64,000 bases of DNA from NCBI RefSeq assembly GCF_032337135.1, contig NZ_JAVXZZ010000006.1, forward strand, positions 81,103 through 145,102. Direction: 5' to 3'. Origin of the DNA: Allorhodoferax sp032337135 (lineage in GTDB: Bacteria; Pseudomonadota; Gammaproteobacteria; Burkholderiales; Burkholderiaceae_C). Under the pieces are notes generated by a model. It worked only from the letters and a program-made list of their open reading frames with translations. It had not been told where the DNA came from and ran no database searches. Shown here in pieces: positions 1-9,613 of the stretch. How positions within the stretch are numbered: position 1 is the first letter of the stretch; every line of letters begins with the position of its first letter. The position numbers were made by a program, and so were the translations under genes.

Positions 1-728
1 GTGAGCGCATAGGCGCTCTGGGTGTCGTCGATGGTGGCGTCCTGCTTGCCTTGCGCGTAGTTGCCGGTGAGCTTGAAGGCGCCGAAGTCGTAGCCGACGG
101 TCAGGCCAAAGCCACTGACCTTGTTACCGGAGTTGTATTCGCCCTGCTCCAGGCCCAGCTTGGCGGCCAGGGGGCCGGAGGTGTAGGACAGCACCGGGCG
201 CAGGCCGCGGGCGGTGGCGCCGCTGAGGTTGGTGGTGGTGGTCGAAATCAGTCCGAGTTCGAAGGCCAGGCCCGAGCCCAGGTTGAACGTGGTGGCAGCG
301 TGGAACACGTCGCTGGCCTTGCGTCCGCGCAGGGTGTTGGCGCCGTAGACGGTGCCAGCATGGTTGACCAGCGTGTCACCCGCCAGCGGGAACAGGTCCG
401 CGGCTTCGAAGCGGCCGAGTTTCACGTCCGTGGACGCATTGCCCAGTTGGATCCACATGTCGTCGGTGGCAACGGTGCCATCCTTCTTGGACAGGAAGGT
501 TGCGCGCCCTGCCACAAAGGCGTCGGCGCCGGCCTTGTTGGCCACGTTCAGTTCCAGGCGACCAGACTGGGTCAAGCCCTTGTCGGCAGCTGCCACATAG
601 GTGCCATCGCGGCTGGTGTTGTCGAGTTCGATGTTGGCATCGATGGCGGGCGCGGCAAAGGCGCTGCCGCACAGGCACAAAACGGCGGCTGTGCTGGCGC
701 GCACGGCGAATGTCATACGGTGATTCAT
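1..728 (-). CDS. Gram-negative porin, partial (C-terminus off the left edge)
   Basis: The first 242 residues of an outer-membrane porin that would let small hydrophilic solutes cross as a trimeric beta-barrel. The start at 728 gives a basic N-region, a hydrophobic core and an 'SAFA|AP' cleavage site at about residue 25; a second in-frame Met at 716 is possible. The mature part has alternating amphipathic strands separated by Gly/Asp/Asn turns, with 'GRLELNVANKAG', 'VKLGRFEAADLF' and 'GLTVGYDFGAFKLTGNYAQG' as porin-like strands. It is transcribed away from the envelope-stress group that starts at 1088, and the 359 bp between them carry repeated GTTAC/GTAAC motifs. Family assignment is by overall pattern; substrate selectivity cannot be read. 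Confidence 0.8.
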   Translation of the reverse strand, partial: MNHRMTFAVRASTAAVLCLCGSAFAAPAIDANIELDNTSRDGTYVAAADKGLTQSGRLELNVANKAGADAFVAGRATFLSKKDGTVATDDMWIQLGNASTDVKLGRFEAADLFPLAGDTLVNHAGTVYGANTLRGRKASDVFHAATTFNLGSGLAFELGLISTTTTNLSGATARGLRPVLSYTSGPLAAKLGLEQGEYNSGNKVSGFGLTVGYDFGAFKLTGNYAQGKQDATIDDTQSAYAL

Positions 729-1087
729 TTCAGAGGTCCATCCAGTGTTAGGTTCGTAGTGGCCAGCGAGTCGCGCACTCGTTGGTCGTTGTTATTCGCC
801 CTTGCAAGAACACCGGAATTGTTGTGACGCGGCCGTGTCCGTGGACGCCACCGGGGGTAAACACCGAGCCCGATTACGTTACCTGTCGGTAACGCGGAAT
901 CGGGCTTCGTCGCCTGAGGCGAGGGCGCCTTGTCGATATGCCAGGCGCGGCGTTACCAACAAGTTGTCGGTGATTGCCGTTGGAGTTACACCACGTAACG
1001 ACTCACCAGTGGTAACAATTGCGGGGCTGCCAAGTGCCGCCACAGCGCCTACACTTGCGGCCCATTGCCGAAGTGTTGGAGTAAGCC
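729..1087. promoter_or_regulatory. Divergent intergenic region with clustered GTTAC/GTAAC half-sites
   Basis: No gene is seen in these 359 bp. Directly visible are GTAAA at 857, GTTAC at 878, GTAAC at 889, GTTAC at 952, GTTAC at 985, GTAAC at 995 and GTAAC at 1012. Two pairs are palindromic (GTTACC-N4-GGTAAC at 878-893; GTTAC-N5-GTAAC at 985-999). A possible sigma-70 promoter for the gene at 1088 is CTGCCA (1027-1032), 17 bp, TACACT (1050-1055), which puts the 1012 site just upstream of the -35, where an activator would bind. CpxR and RstA of enterics recognise GTAAA- and GTTACA-type sequences, and an OmpR-family regulator is encoded 1.6 kb downstream, so it is the obvious candidate; that link is inference. 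Confidence 0.55.
868..905. repeat. Strong inverted repeat upstream of the envelope-stress group
   Basis: The arms GCCCGATTACGTTACC (868-883) and GGTAACGCGGAATCGGGC (888-905) pair along almost their whole length around a 4-nt loop, with a small bulge. There is no T-tract, so it does not look like an intrinsic terminator. It contains a GTTACC/GGTAAC pair and could be an operator or an RNA hairpin. Confidence 0.6.
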
Positions 1088-1804
1088 ATGTCCCGTCCAC
1101 TACTCACCACGCGCCAGATGGCGCTTCCGCTGGCCCTGGGGCTGGCCATGCCCATGATGTCCGTTGCACAGACAGCGAACACTCCGTCTGGCACCACAAC
1201 CACCACCAGCCCTTCAAACTCCACCGCCAACGACCGCCTGGCGGCCAGCTACGCTACCTGGGCCGGTTCCACTGCCAATGCCCGGTCGCTGGTGAATGGC
1301 CTGAGCACGGGCAGCACCGTCAGCCTCAGCGGCAGTACCGGCAGCACCAGCTTCAGCCCGAGTACCGGCAAGATGGGGGTGGGCGAGACCGGCATTGCAC
1401 TGTCGCTGGCCAAGGCTTCGCTGGCCAAGCAGGGCATCACCAACCCGACCCCGGCACAGATCTCGGCAGCGCTGAACGGCGGCACGGTCACCGTCGGCAC
1501 CAAGACCACCACCCTCAATGGCGTGCTGTCGCAGCGTGCTTCGGGCATGGGTTGGGGGCAGGTCGCCCACGCCAACGGCGTCAAGCTCGGCGCCGTGGTG
1601 AGTGCCAGCAAGACCGACAAGTCCAAGGCCGCAGAGGCTGGCCACAAGGACCACCGCAAGGAAGGCCGCCACGACAAGGAGTCGCGCGGCCACGAGTCCC
1701 ACGGCAAGCAGTCCGACCACGAGCGTGGCGGTGGGCGCGAAGGCCACGGCGGTGGCCATGAGGGGCATGGCGGTGGCGACCACGGCGGCGGTGGCAAGAA
1801 GTAG
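1088..1804 (+). CDS. Secreted hypothetical protein with His/Gly-rich tail
   Basis: A 238-residue protein of unknown function, predicted to be exported. A signal peptide covers about residues 1-28 (hydrophobic 'LPLALGLAMPMM', cleavage after 'SVAQ'). Then come a Ser/Thr/Asn-rich linker (30-50), a central region (50-165) containing 'GMGWGQVAHANGVKLG', and a highly charged tail (170-238) that turns into His-Gly repeats such as 'GHGGGHEGHGGGDHGGGG'. The tail resembles metal-binding His-rich segments, but metal binding is only inferred. A GGAG-like ribosome site precedes the ATG (ttggagtaagcc). It lies upstream of a Spy/CpxP-like gene and a two-component system and behind the GTTAC/GTAAC cluster, so a role in envelope or metal stress is plausible. 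Confidence 0.75.
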   Translation: MSRPLLTTRQMALPLALGLAMPMMSVAQTANTPSGTTTTTSPSNSTANDRLAASYATWAGSTANARSLVNGLSTGSTVSLSGSTGSTSFSPSTGKMGVGETGIALSLAKASLAKQGITNPTPAQISAALNGGTVTVGTKTTTLNGVLSQRASGMGWGQVAHANGVKLGAVVSASKTDKSKAAEAGHKDHRKEGRHDKESRGHESHGKQSDHERGGGREGHGGGHEGHGGGDHGGGGKK

Positions 1805-1916
1805 GCCCTGAAATAAAACGAAACAAAGCGATACCGGCCCGACACCCGGTAACGGCACCCGCTGGGCACCATCACGGTCATGTTCCACCACTCCACCGGA
1901 GTACAGAAAGACCGCC

Positions 1917-2399
1917 ATGTCCCACTTCTTCAAACGCCACCTCAAGCGCACCCTGCTCGGCCTGTTCGGCGTCACGCTCGTCGTCGGTAGCCTCTCGGCC
2001 TGCGGCCACCGCCAGCACGAATATGGCGCGCAACTCAGCGCCGAGGAATACGCCCAGAAACGCGACAAGGTCGTCGACAAGGTGGCCAGCCGCCTGGACC
2101 TCAACGAAGACCAGAAAAAGCGCCTGGCCGTGCTGGGTGACAAGCTGTACGAGCAGCGCACCGCGCTCATCGGCCAGACCAAAGACCCGCGTGCCGAGAT
2201 GAAGGCCCTGGTATCCGGCGACAAGTTCGACGCCGCCCGCGCCCAGGCCCTCATCAACGACAAGACTGCCGCACTCAATGCCAAGAGCCCCGAAGTAGTG
2301 GCCGCGCTGGCTGACTTCTACAACAGCCTCAACGCCAGCCAGCAGCAGAAGGTGCGTGACTACCTGGAAGGCCGTGGCCGCTGGTTCCACTGGGGCTGA
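1917..2399 (+). CDS. Spy/CpxP-family periplasmic lipoprotein
   Basis: A 160-residue exported protein of the Spy/CpxP (LTxxQ-motif) group, periplasmic chaperones or stress sensors. A lipobox 'SLSAC' around residue 29 predicts a lipoprotein, unlike soluble E. coli Spy and CpxP. Two helical LTxxQ-like motifs are visible: 'LDLNEDQKKRL' near residues 60-70 and 'LNASQQQKVRDYL' near 140-152, the paired signature of the fold. It sits 112 bp after the His-rich protein gene and just upstream of a CpxR/CpxA-type pair, the order expected if it tunes the kinase as CpxP does CpxA. A GTAAC motif at 1849-1853 lies upstream. Family assignment is good; the signal sensed is unknown. Confidence 0.8.
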   Translation: MSHFFKRHLKRTLLGLFGVTLVVGSLSACGHRQHEYGAQLSAEEYAQKRDKVVDKVASRLDLNEDQKKRLAVLGDKLYEQRTALIGQTKDPRAEMKALVSGDKFDAARAQALINDKTAALNAKSPEVVAALADFYNSLNASQQQKVRDYLEGRGRWFHWG

Positions 2400-2405
2400 T
2401 GCACC

Positions 2406-2693
2406 ATGCCTGCAGCCGACGTGACACCCGCGCTGCGCGACTTGCGCCAGCAGTTGCCGCGGCTCGTCGCCCACACCGACGAGCCGCATGCCGAAGCCCT
2501 GGCCCTGGTGTGGGGCTCGCGCTTCGACCAGGACCATGCCCGCTCCCTGGCCGGCAGCGCGGGGCTGTCGTTGCCACCGCTGGAGCAGGCCGCGCGCGAG
2601 TTCGATGTCCTGCCGGGCGCAGCACAGCAGCGTCTGCGCGCACTCATCCTGCGCCACCACCGGTGGTGGGAGAATGCGGCAACGCTCCATTGA
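2406..2693 (+). CDS. Small hypothetical protein between chaperone and regulator genes
   Basis: A 95-residue protein I do not recognise. It starts 6 bp after the Spy-like stop and ends 8 bp before the response-regulator start, so it is very probably co-transcribed with both. The sequence is Leu/Ala/Arg-rich and mostly helical in character, with 'ALALVWGSRFDQDHARSLAG' in the middle and an aromatic, basic end ('LRHHRWWENAATLH'). There is no signal peptide or membrane segment, and no good ribosome site, which suggests translational coupling. Codon use and tight packing favour a real gene. Confidence 0.6.
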   Translation: MPAADVTPALRDLRQQLPRLVAHTDEPHAEALALVWGSRFDQDHARSLAGSAGLSLPPLEQAAREFDVLPGAAQQRLRALILRHHRWWENAATLH

Positions 2694-2701
2694 ATTGCTG
2701 C

Positions 2702-3391
2702 ATGCACCGCATCCTCCTGATTGACGACGACGCCGAGCTCGGGCCACCCCTGGCGGCCTATTTCGCGCGTTTCGACATGACGCTGGAGCACGCGCTGCGC
2801 CCCAGTGCCGGGCTGGCGCGCCTGCAGCAGGGCGGCATCGACTGCGCTATATTGGATGTGATGCTGCCCGAGATGGACGGCTTTGCCCTGTGCCGCGCCA
2901 TCCGCAAGGAAAGCGACCTGCCCATCCTCATGCTCACCGCCCGCGGCGACGTGATGGACCGCGTGGTGGGGCTGGAGCTGGGCGCCGACGACTACGTGCC
3001 CAAGCCCTTCGAGCCGCGCGAGCTGGTGGCCCGGGTGCAGACCGTGCTGCGCCGCAAGGCCCCGGCCACCGCCCCCACTTCTGATCCGAACGTGCTGACC
3101 TTCGATGGCCTTGAAATCAATACCGCCACCCGCACCGTACTGCGCCAGGGCCAGGCGGTGGAGCTGACCAGCACCGAATTCGACCTCTTGCTGCTGCTGG
3201 CGCGCGCCCCCGGCAAGGTGTTCAGCCGCGACGACATCCTGAACCAGCTGCGCGGCGTGGAGGCGGACCTGTACACCCGCGCCGTGGACATCGTGGTGAG
3301 CCGCCTGCGCAAGAAACTGGAGCCGCTGGACGCCATCAAGACCCTGCGCAATGCGGGCTACACCCTGGCCTTGCAGGGAGCGAAGGGATGA
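2702..3391 (+). CDS. OmpR-family response regulator (CpxR/RstA-like)
   Basis: A 229-residue DNA-binding response regulator. The receiver domain (1-115) has the acidic pocket 'DDD' at residues 8-10, phospho-acceptor Asp52 in 'LDVMLPEMDG', the switch Thr in 'LTARGD' and Lys101 in 'VPKPF'. A winged-helix output domain (about 130-225) shows 'LTSTEFDLLLLLARAPGKVFSR' and 'YTRAVDIVVSRLRKKL'. The start at 2702 matches family N-termini (MHRILLIDDD); the frame is open further upstream, but that part overlaps the previous gene. It overlaps the kinase start by 4 bp (ATGA), a classic coupled pair. Likely targets are the GTTAC/GTAAC sites upstream of 1088 (inferred). Confidence 0.93.
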   Translation: MHRILLIDDDAELGPPLAAYFARFDMTLEHALRPSAGLARLQQGGIDCAILDVMLPEMDGFALCRAIRKESDLPILMLTARGDVMDRVVGLELGADDYVPKPFEPRELVARVQTVLRRKAPATAPTSDPNVLTFDGLEINTATRTVLRQGQAVELTSTEFDLLLLLARAPGKVFSRDDILNQLRGVEADLYTRAVDIVVSRLRKKLEPLDAIKTLRNAGYTLALQGAKG

Positions 3392-4806
3392 GAAAGCGAC
3401 ACATGAGCGCCGACGGGCCGCCCCTAGGCGCGAGGGACCCCTTGGGGGGCAGTGCACCACGCGAAGCGGGAAACGTGGGGGCTCCGTTGCGCTGGCACCG
3501 GCGCGCACGCCACGCGCTGGCCTACTCGCTGCGCCTGCGCCTGGTGGGCCTGTTTCTGCTGCTGGCCCTGGCCATGACGGCTACCTTCGTGGGTGGCATG
3601 CAGTACGCGCTGGGCATCGGTTGGCGTGACGCCGCGCGTCCCTTGGTCATGGACTACGTGGACAAGCTCGCGGCCGAGATCGGCACCCCGCCGGACGTGG
3701 CGCGGGCCCAGGCCATCGTGCAGCGCCTGCCGGTGAGCGTGCGCATCAGCGGCCCCACCGTGAACTGGCGCAGCCACCCCGACGACTACGACTACGACCC
3801 CACGCGCTGGGAGCGGCCGGGCGACCCGGCCCGGCTGGCCAGCGAGCCACCGCGCATCTTCGAGCGCACCACGGCCGACGGCCACCGCATCCGCTTTGCG
3901 CTCAAGGTCCAGGTCTGGCACGACAAGCCCCGGCTCATCGGCTGGTTCACGCTGGGCGGCATGCTGCTGCTGACCGGCCTGGCCTATGCCCGCGTGCGGC
4001 GCATGTTGCGCCCACTGGAAGACATCCGCGCCGGGGCCCAGCGCTTCGGCAGTGGCGACTTTGCCCAGCCCATTCCCGTGCGCCACGCCCACCGGCCCGA
4101 CGAGCTGGGCGTGCTGGCCGGCACCATCAACACCATGGGCGCCGACATCCACCACATGCTGGAGGCCAAGCGCGCGCTCTTACTGGCCATCAGCCACGAA
4201 CTGCGCAGCCCGCTCACCCGCGCGCGCCTGAACACCGAGCTGCTGCCCGAAACAGAGGACGTAGCCCCCAGCCGCGAAGCCCTGCTGCGCGACCTGGCCC
4301 TGATGCGCGACCTGGTGATTGATCTGCTGGAAAGCGAACGCCTGGCCACCCCGCACACCGCCCTGCACCGCGAGCCCTGCGACCTGGTGGCGCTGGTGCA
4401 CGAGGTGGTGCACCAGCTGCCCGGCCAACCCGTGGTGGAACTGGTGTGCGATGCGGTACCTACCGCGCAGCTGGACCCCACCCGCATGCGCCTGCTGGTG
4501 CGCAACCTGCTCGACAACGCCCTGCGCCACACCCCCGCCACCGCCCAAGCCCCCGTGCTGCACCTGCAAAGCCTGGGCGGCCACCTGCGTTTGCGCGTGC
4601 GCGACCACGGCCCCGGCGTTGCCCCCGAGCAGCTGCCCCACCTGGGCCAACCCTTCTACCGTTCTGAGGCCGCCCGCACCCGCGAAGGCGGCGGCGTCGG
4701 CCTGGGGCTGTACCTGTGCCGCCTGGTGGCCCAGGCCCATGGCGGAACCTTCACCGTGCACAACGCCCAGCCAGGGTTGGAAGTGGTGGTGGAGATTCCG
4801 CTGTAA
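3388..4806 (+). CDS. Sensor histidine kinase (CpxA/RstB-like)
   Basis: The membrane kinase partner of the preceding regulator, 472 residues from the ATG at 3388. Transmembrane helices lie at about 50-72 and 185-202, enclosing a periplasmic sensor loop rich in Asp/Tyr/Arg. Then come a HAMP linker, a HisKA domain with His270 in 'AISHELRSPLTR', and an HATPase domain with 'NLLDNALRHTP', 'DHGPGV' and 'GVGLGLYL'. The first 33 residues are odd: about 10-32 are encoded by a GC-rich intergenic-type repeat read in frame (see the repeat at 3412-3486). A TTG at 3487, just after the repeat, is an alternative start, so the cytoplasmic N-terminus is uncertain. Confidence 0.9.
   Translation: MRKRHMSADGPPLGARDPLGGSAPREAGNVGAPLRWHRRARHALAYSLRLRLVGLFLLLALAMTATFVGGMQYALGIGWRDAARPLVMDYVDKLAAEIGTPPDVARAQAIVQRLPVSVRISGPTVNWRSHPDDYDYDPTRWERPGDPARLASEPPRIFERTTADGHRIRFALKVQVWHDKPRLIGWFTLGGMLLLTGLAYARVRRMLRPLEDIRAGAQRFGSGDFAQPIPVRHAHRPDELGVLAGTINTMGADIHHMLEAKRALLLAISHELRSPLTRARLNTELLPETEDVAPSREALLRDLALMRDLVIDLLESERLATPHTALHREPCDLVALVHEVVHQLPGQPVVELVCDAVPTAQLDPTRMRLLVRNLLDNALRHTPATAQAPVLHLQSLGGHLRLRVRDHGPGVAPEQLPHLGQPFYRSEAARTREGGGVGLGLYLCRLVAQAHGGTFTVHNAQPGLEVVVEIPL
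3412..3486 (+). repeat. GC-rich intergenic-type repeat fused into the sensor kinase N-terminus
   Basis: The DNA from about 3412 to 3486 has the structure of a dispersed noncoding repeat: an inner palindrome (CCCCTTGGGG near 3440-3450) followed by a second weak inverted segment (CACGCGAAGCGGGAAACGTGG). I recall very similar sequence in many intergenic regions of Comamonadaceae, but cannot search here. It is read in frame as 'PPLGARDPLGGSAPREAG', which resembles no kinase N-terminus. No second copy was noticed in this window. Confidence 0.5.
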
Positions 4807-4817
4807 GCCCAGTACAG

Positions 4818-4874
4818 TTGCTACTGAATTTCTAGCTGACTACACATATTCCGTGCGGGCTAGAAGCCAATTTG
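4818..4874 (-). repeat. Dispersed ~55-bp repeat, copy A
   Basis: On the minus strand this reads GGCTTCTAGCCC...GGAATATGTGTAGTCAGCTAGAAATTCAGTAGCAA. It matches the other copies (shared elements: GCCTCCAGCCC, a central TGCG, then CAGCTA-spacer-TAGC). It fills most of the 83 bp between the sensor kinase and the deacetylase-like gene at 4890 and would lie in that gene's leader. Confidence 0.65.
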
Positions 4875-4889
4875 ACCAATGAAACTGCC

Positions 4890-5924
4890 ATGAAAACCTA
4901 CTACAACCACCTGCACGCCCAGCACCAGGGCAAGGTCGAGATGTTTCGGGGCGCGCTGGTTCCCTGCTTCGAGGTACCGGCCCGGGCCGACCACGTGCTG
5001 GCCGAGCTGCAGCGCCGCCCCTTGGGGCCGGTGTTGGCTCCCACCCCGTGGGACGAGGCCTTGCTGGAACAGGTGCACAGCCCGCGCTATCTGCACTTCC
5101 TGCGCACGGCCTGGGCGCAGTGGGTGGCGCTGGACCCCGCCAATGCGGACAAGGACATCTTGCCCTCGGTGTGGCCCACGCGTACCTTCCGAAGCGACAT
5201 CGAGCCCGACAACTTTGCGGCCAAGGTGGGGCTGTATTCCTACGACGCGGGCACGCCGTTCACGGCCGGCACCTGGGCGGCGGCGCGCGAAGGTGCCCTG
5301 TGTGCGCTGAGCGCGGCGCACGCAGTGCTGGATGGCGACGCCTCGGCCTTTGCGCTGAGCCGCCCGCCCGGCCACCACGCGGGCGCCGACTTCTTTGGCG
5401 GCTACTGCTTCCTCAACAACGCGGCACTCGCTGCCCAGCACCTGCGCAATGGGGGCTGCCGGAAGGTGGCGGTGCTGGACATCGACTACCACCACGGCAA
5501 CGGAACCCAGGCCATTTTTTATGATCGCCCCGACGTGTTCTTCGCCAGCATCCATGGTGACCCGCGCACCGAGTACCCGTTCTACCTGGGCCATGCGGAC
5601 GAAACCGGCACGGGCGCGGGCCTGGGGGCCAACCTGAACCTGCCATTGCCGCGCGGCACGGGCTACACCGCCTGGGCCCAGGCGCTGGAGGTGGCGCTCA
5701 CGGCCATTGGCCGCTTCGGGGCCGATGCGCTGGTGGTGTCCCTGGGCATGGATACCTTTGCGGGCGACCCGATCTCGGGCTTCCAGCTGCACAGCGATGA
5801 CTACCTGCGCGTGGGCCAGCGCCTGCGCCAGGCGGGCCTGCCCACGGTGCTGGTGTTCGAGGGCGGGTATGCGGTGGCCGAGGTGGGGGTGAACGCGGTG
5901 AATGTGCTCTCGGCCTGGGGCTGA
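4890..5924 (+). CDS. Histone deacetylase-like acetylpolyamine amidohydrolase
   Basis: A 344-residue zinc amidohydrolase of the arginase/deacetylase superfamily, expected to remove acetyl groups from acetylpolyamines or related amides in the cytoplasm. Visible active-site elements are 'RPPGHHAG' (His162/His163), 'GYCFLNNAA', the metal-binding 'DIDYHHGNG' just before residue 210, 'SLGMDTF', and the C-terminal catalytic Tyr in 'EGGYAVAEVG' (about residue 327). The N-terminus (MKTYYNHLHAQHQGK) matches APAH proteins, so the ATG at 4890 is preferred over an upstream TTG. A second, broken member of the same family lies at 46712-47745. It stands alone, preceded by a repeat copy. The substrate is inferred from family resemblance only. 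Confidence 0.88.
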   Translation: MKTYYNHLHAQHQGKVEMFRGALVPCFEVPARADHVLAELQRRPLGPVLAPTPWDEALLEQVHSPRYLHFLRTAWAQWVALDPANADKDILPSVWPTRTFRSDIEPDNFAAKVGLYSYDAGTPFTAGTWAAAREGALCALSAAHAVLDGDASAFALSRPPGHHAGADFFGGYCFLNNAALAAQHLRNGGCRKVAVLDIDYHHGNGTQAIFYDRPDVFFASIHGDPRTEYPFYLGHADETGTGAGLGANLNLPLPRGTGYTAWAQALEVALTAIGRFGADALVVSLGMDTFAGDPISGFQLHSDDYLRVGQRLRQAGLPTVLVFEGGYAVAEVGVNAVNVLSAWG

Positions 5925-6030
5925 AAAGCACTGGATCATTTGAAATGTGCGGGCTACACTGCAAGCCCGGCTGGCGCCAGGGTGTGCGAGGTAGGAACGG
6001 CGCTGGCCACACGCAACGACAAGGATTCGG

Positions 6031-7581
<1,551 letters not shown>

Positions 7582-8761
7582 CCCGTAGCAGCGCCGCCAG
7601 CCCCACGGCGGCCACGCCGATGAGCACGGCCGGGAAGCCCAGCCGCGGTGACCAGTCCAGCAGGGCGCCCGACACGCTCGACGCCACCAGCCCGCCCAGG
7701 GTGTAGGTCAGCACCAGCACCGCGGTGCTGTTCACCAGGGTGATGCCCTTTTCGCGGGCCCCGATGTCGATCATGGCCATGGTGTACAGCGTGCCGCCGG
7801 CACCGCCCCACAGGAACACCAGCGGCCAGGCCAGCCAGACGGTGTGGGCCACGAAGGGCATGGTGCAAGTGGCCACGAGCGTGACCGCGGCGAACAAGCG
7901 CATCAGGGTGTGGCGCCCCTGCACCGGGTCGCGGAAGCGGTCGGCCACCATGCCGGCGGGCATCATGATCAGCACGCCCCCGATGCCGCTGGCCGACACC
8001 AGCAGCGCCGCCTGCTCCGGGCGCAGGCCCAGCTCCAGCCCATACAGCGGCAGGATGCCGGTGACCCCGGTCTCGAAAAAGCCGCCGACGAACCCGGCCA
8101 GCATGATGATGGGGTGCGCCACCAGCGCCTGCCACAGGCCACGCCAGCCGGTGCTGGCGGTGTGGCTGTCGTGGGCGGCAGGCAGGGGCGGTATCAGCGC
8201 CGTCCAGGCCAGGCCCAGCGCCGACAGGCCCATGGCCCACCACAGGGTGCTGGCGCTCTGCGGCCCGGCCCACACCAGGGCCGCGGGCCCGGCGATGAAG
8301 GTCGCGCTCACCAGGGTCTGGAAGAAACCCACGTAGCGGCCGCGCTGCTGTGGTGGGCAGAACTCGGCAATCAGCGCCTCGGCCAACACCCAGCGCAGCG
8401 CCATGGCCAGGCCGGAGAGGAAGTTCAGCGCAAACCACAAAGGCAGGCTGTGGAAGAAGCCATAGCCGAACGCCGCTGCGGTGATGACGGCGCTGGAGGC
8501 CCACATGGCGGGCCGCTGGCCCAGACGGCGCACGATGGTGGAGGCAAACGGCGTGAGCAGGAAGATGCCCAGCCAGCCTGCCGCCGAGAACAGCCCGGCC
8601 AGGGTGCTGGAGACGTTGTCGCCCTTCATGCGCAGCAGCAGCAGGGGCATGAGCATGAAATGGGCCACCAGGGCGAAGAAGGTGGAGCCGAAGATGGCGG
8701 TCAGGCCCCGGCTGGCGTGGGCCGGCAGGGGTGGGGTGGTGGTCGCAGCCATGGCGCTGCC

Positions 8762-9613
8762 TCAACGTGCCTGCAGGATCGCCTGCGCCATCTGCGCAAA
8801 GCCGGTGCCGCGTTCCGCCGGGGTGATGTAGCGCGGCAGGTCGGTCAGGCTGGAAGCACAGCGGGCAATGTTGGCCACGCCCACGCTGTGGCGGAAGTGC
8901 CGGAACATCACCTGGTCGTTGCCCGAATCGCCGATGAACACCCAGCGGTCCAGCTCATCGGCCAGCTCCCTGCGCATCAGGGTGCGCAGGATCCACTGTG
9001 CGCCAGTCCATTTGTCGAAGTGGCCGAAGCAGCCGTGGATGTGGATGCTGCTCACCGAGGTTTCCATGCCGCTCTCGTGCAGGATGGCCAGGACCTGCTG
9101 CACGGTCTCGGGCGGCAGCTGCGCGTACTCGGCGTAGTCAAAGGCCAGGTCGGTCTCCCGCCCGCCGCCGTCGCGAGACAGGCCCACGCCGGGCAGTTCG
9201 CGCAGCACACGCTGCGCCACTTGCTGCATGGCGGCGGCATTGGCTGCGCGTGTGGCGGCATCGAGTTGGTATAGTTTTGATAGCGGCTCACGCAGTTTTT
9301 CTGCGGGCTCTGGCCTGATTTGGCCTTGAACATCGGCAGACAGGCTGCGCACGAAGGCGACGCCACCGTTTTCCGCCACCATGGCCGGCACCGGCCAGGG
9401 CTCCTGGCTGAGGCCGTCCATGAAGCGCTGGCACCAGCCGATGGGGCGCCCCGTGACCGGGATCACCACCACCCCGGCCGCGTGCAGGTCGTGCAGTGCC
9501 TGCAAGGCGTCGGGCGTGATGCTGCCCTCGGAGGTCAGGGTGTCGTCGATGTCGGTGAACACACCGACGATGCCGCGCCGCTCCGCCAGCGGCCAGTCGG
9601 ACAGCGGTTTCAA
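8762..9613 (-). CDS. HAD-IIB family sugar-phosphatase-like hydrolase
   Basis: A 283-residue hydrolase of the haloacid dehalogenase superfamily, subclass IIB (Cof-type or mannosyl-3-phosphoglycerate phosphatase-like). Motif I is 'FTDIDDTLT' (about 19-27, nucleophile Asp), motif II is 'IPVTGRP' (51-57), a Lys lies in 'HFDKWTGA' and motif IV is 'VFIGDSGNDQVMF'. The likely reaction is dephosphorylation of a small sugar phosphate; the substrate is unknown. Its start overlaps the prfC stop by 4 bp. Residues 98-116 (start of the cap region) are encoded by a copy of the dispersed repeat (9266-9322), read in its own sense orientation, giving a Pro/Glu/Lys-rich segment probably not original to the enzyme. 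Confidence 0.85.
   Translation of the reverse strand: MKPLSDWPLAERRGIVGVFTDIDDTLTSEGSITPDALQALHDLHAAGVVVIPVTGRPIGWCQRFMDGLSQEPWPVPAMVAENGGVAFVRSLSADVQGQIRPEPAEKLREPLSKLYQLDAATRAANAAAMQQVAQRVLRELPGVGLSRDGGGRETDLAFDYAEYAQLPPETVQQVLAILHESGMETSVSSIHIHGCFGHFDKWTGAQWILRTLMRRELADELDRWVFIGDSGNDQVMFRHFRHSVGVANIARCASSLTDLPRYITPAERGTGFAQMAQAILQAR
9266..9322 (-). repeat. Dispersed ~55-bp repeat, copy B (inside HAD gene)
   Basis: On the coding strand it reads AAATCAGGCCAGAGCCC...TGCGTGAGCCGCTATCAAAACTATACCAA, matching copies A and C-F in element order and spacing. It encodes residues 98-116 of the HAD phosphatase ('QIRPEPAEKLREPLSKLYQ') with no stop or frameshift. Confidence 0.65.

Noticed and set aside
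802..1761. Plus-strand open frame over the regulatory region and the His-rich protein gene
   Set aside because: It is out of frame with the signal-peptide protein at 1088, and its product is low-complexity His/Gln/Arg sequence typical of a shadow frame.
1640..1800. His/Gly codon repeats considered as a DNA repeat or CRISPR-like array
   Set aside because: The units are irregular and make sense as coding repeats in the frame of the 1088 gene; there is no constant repeat-spacer pattern.
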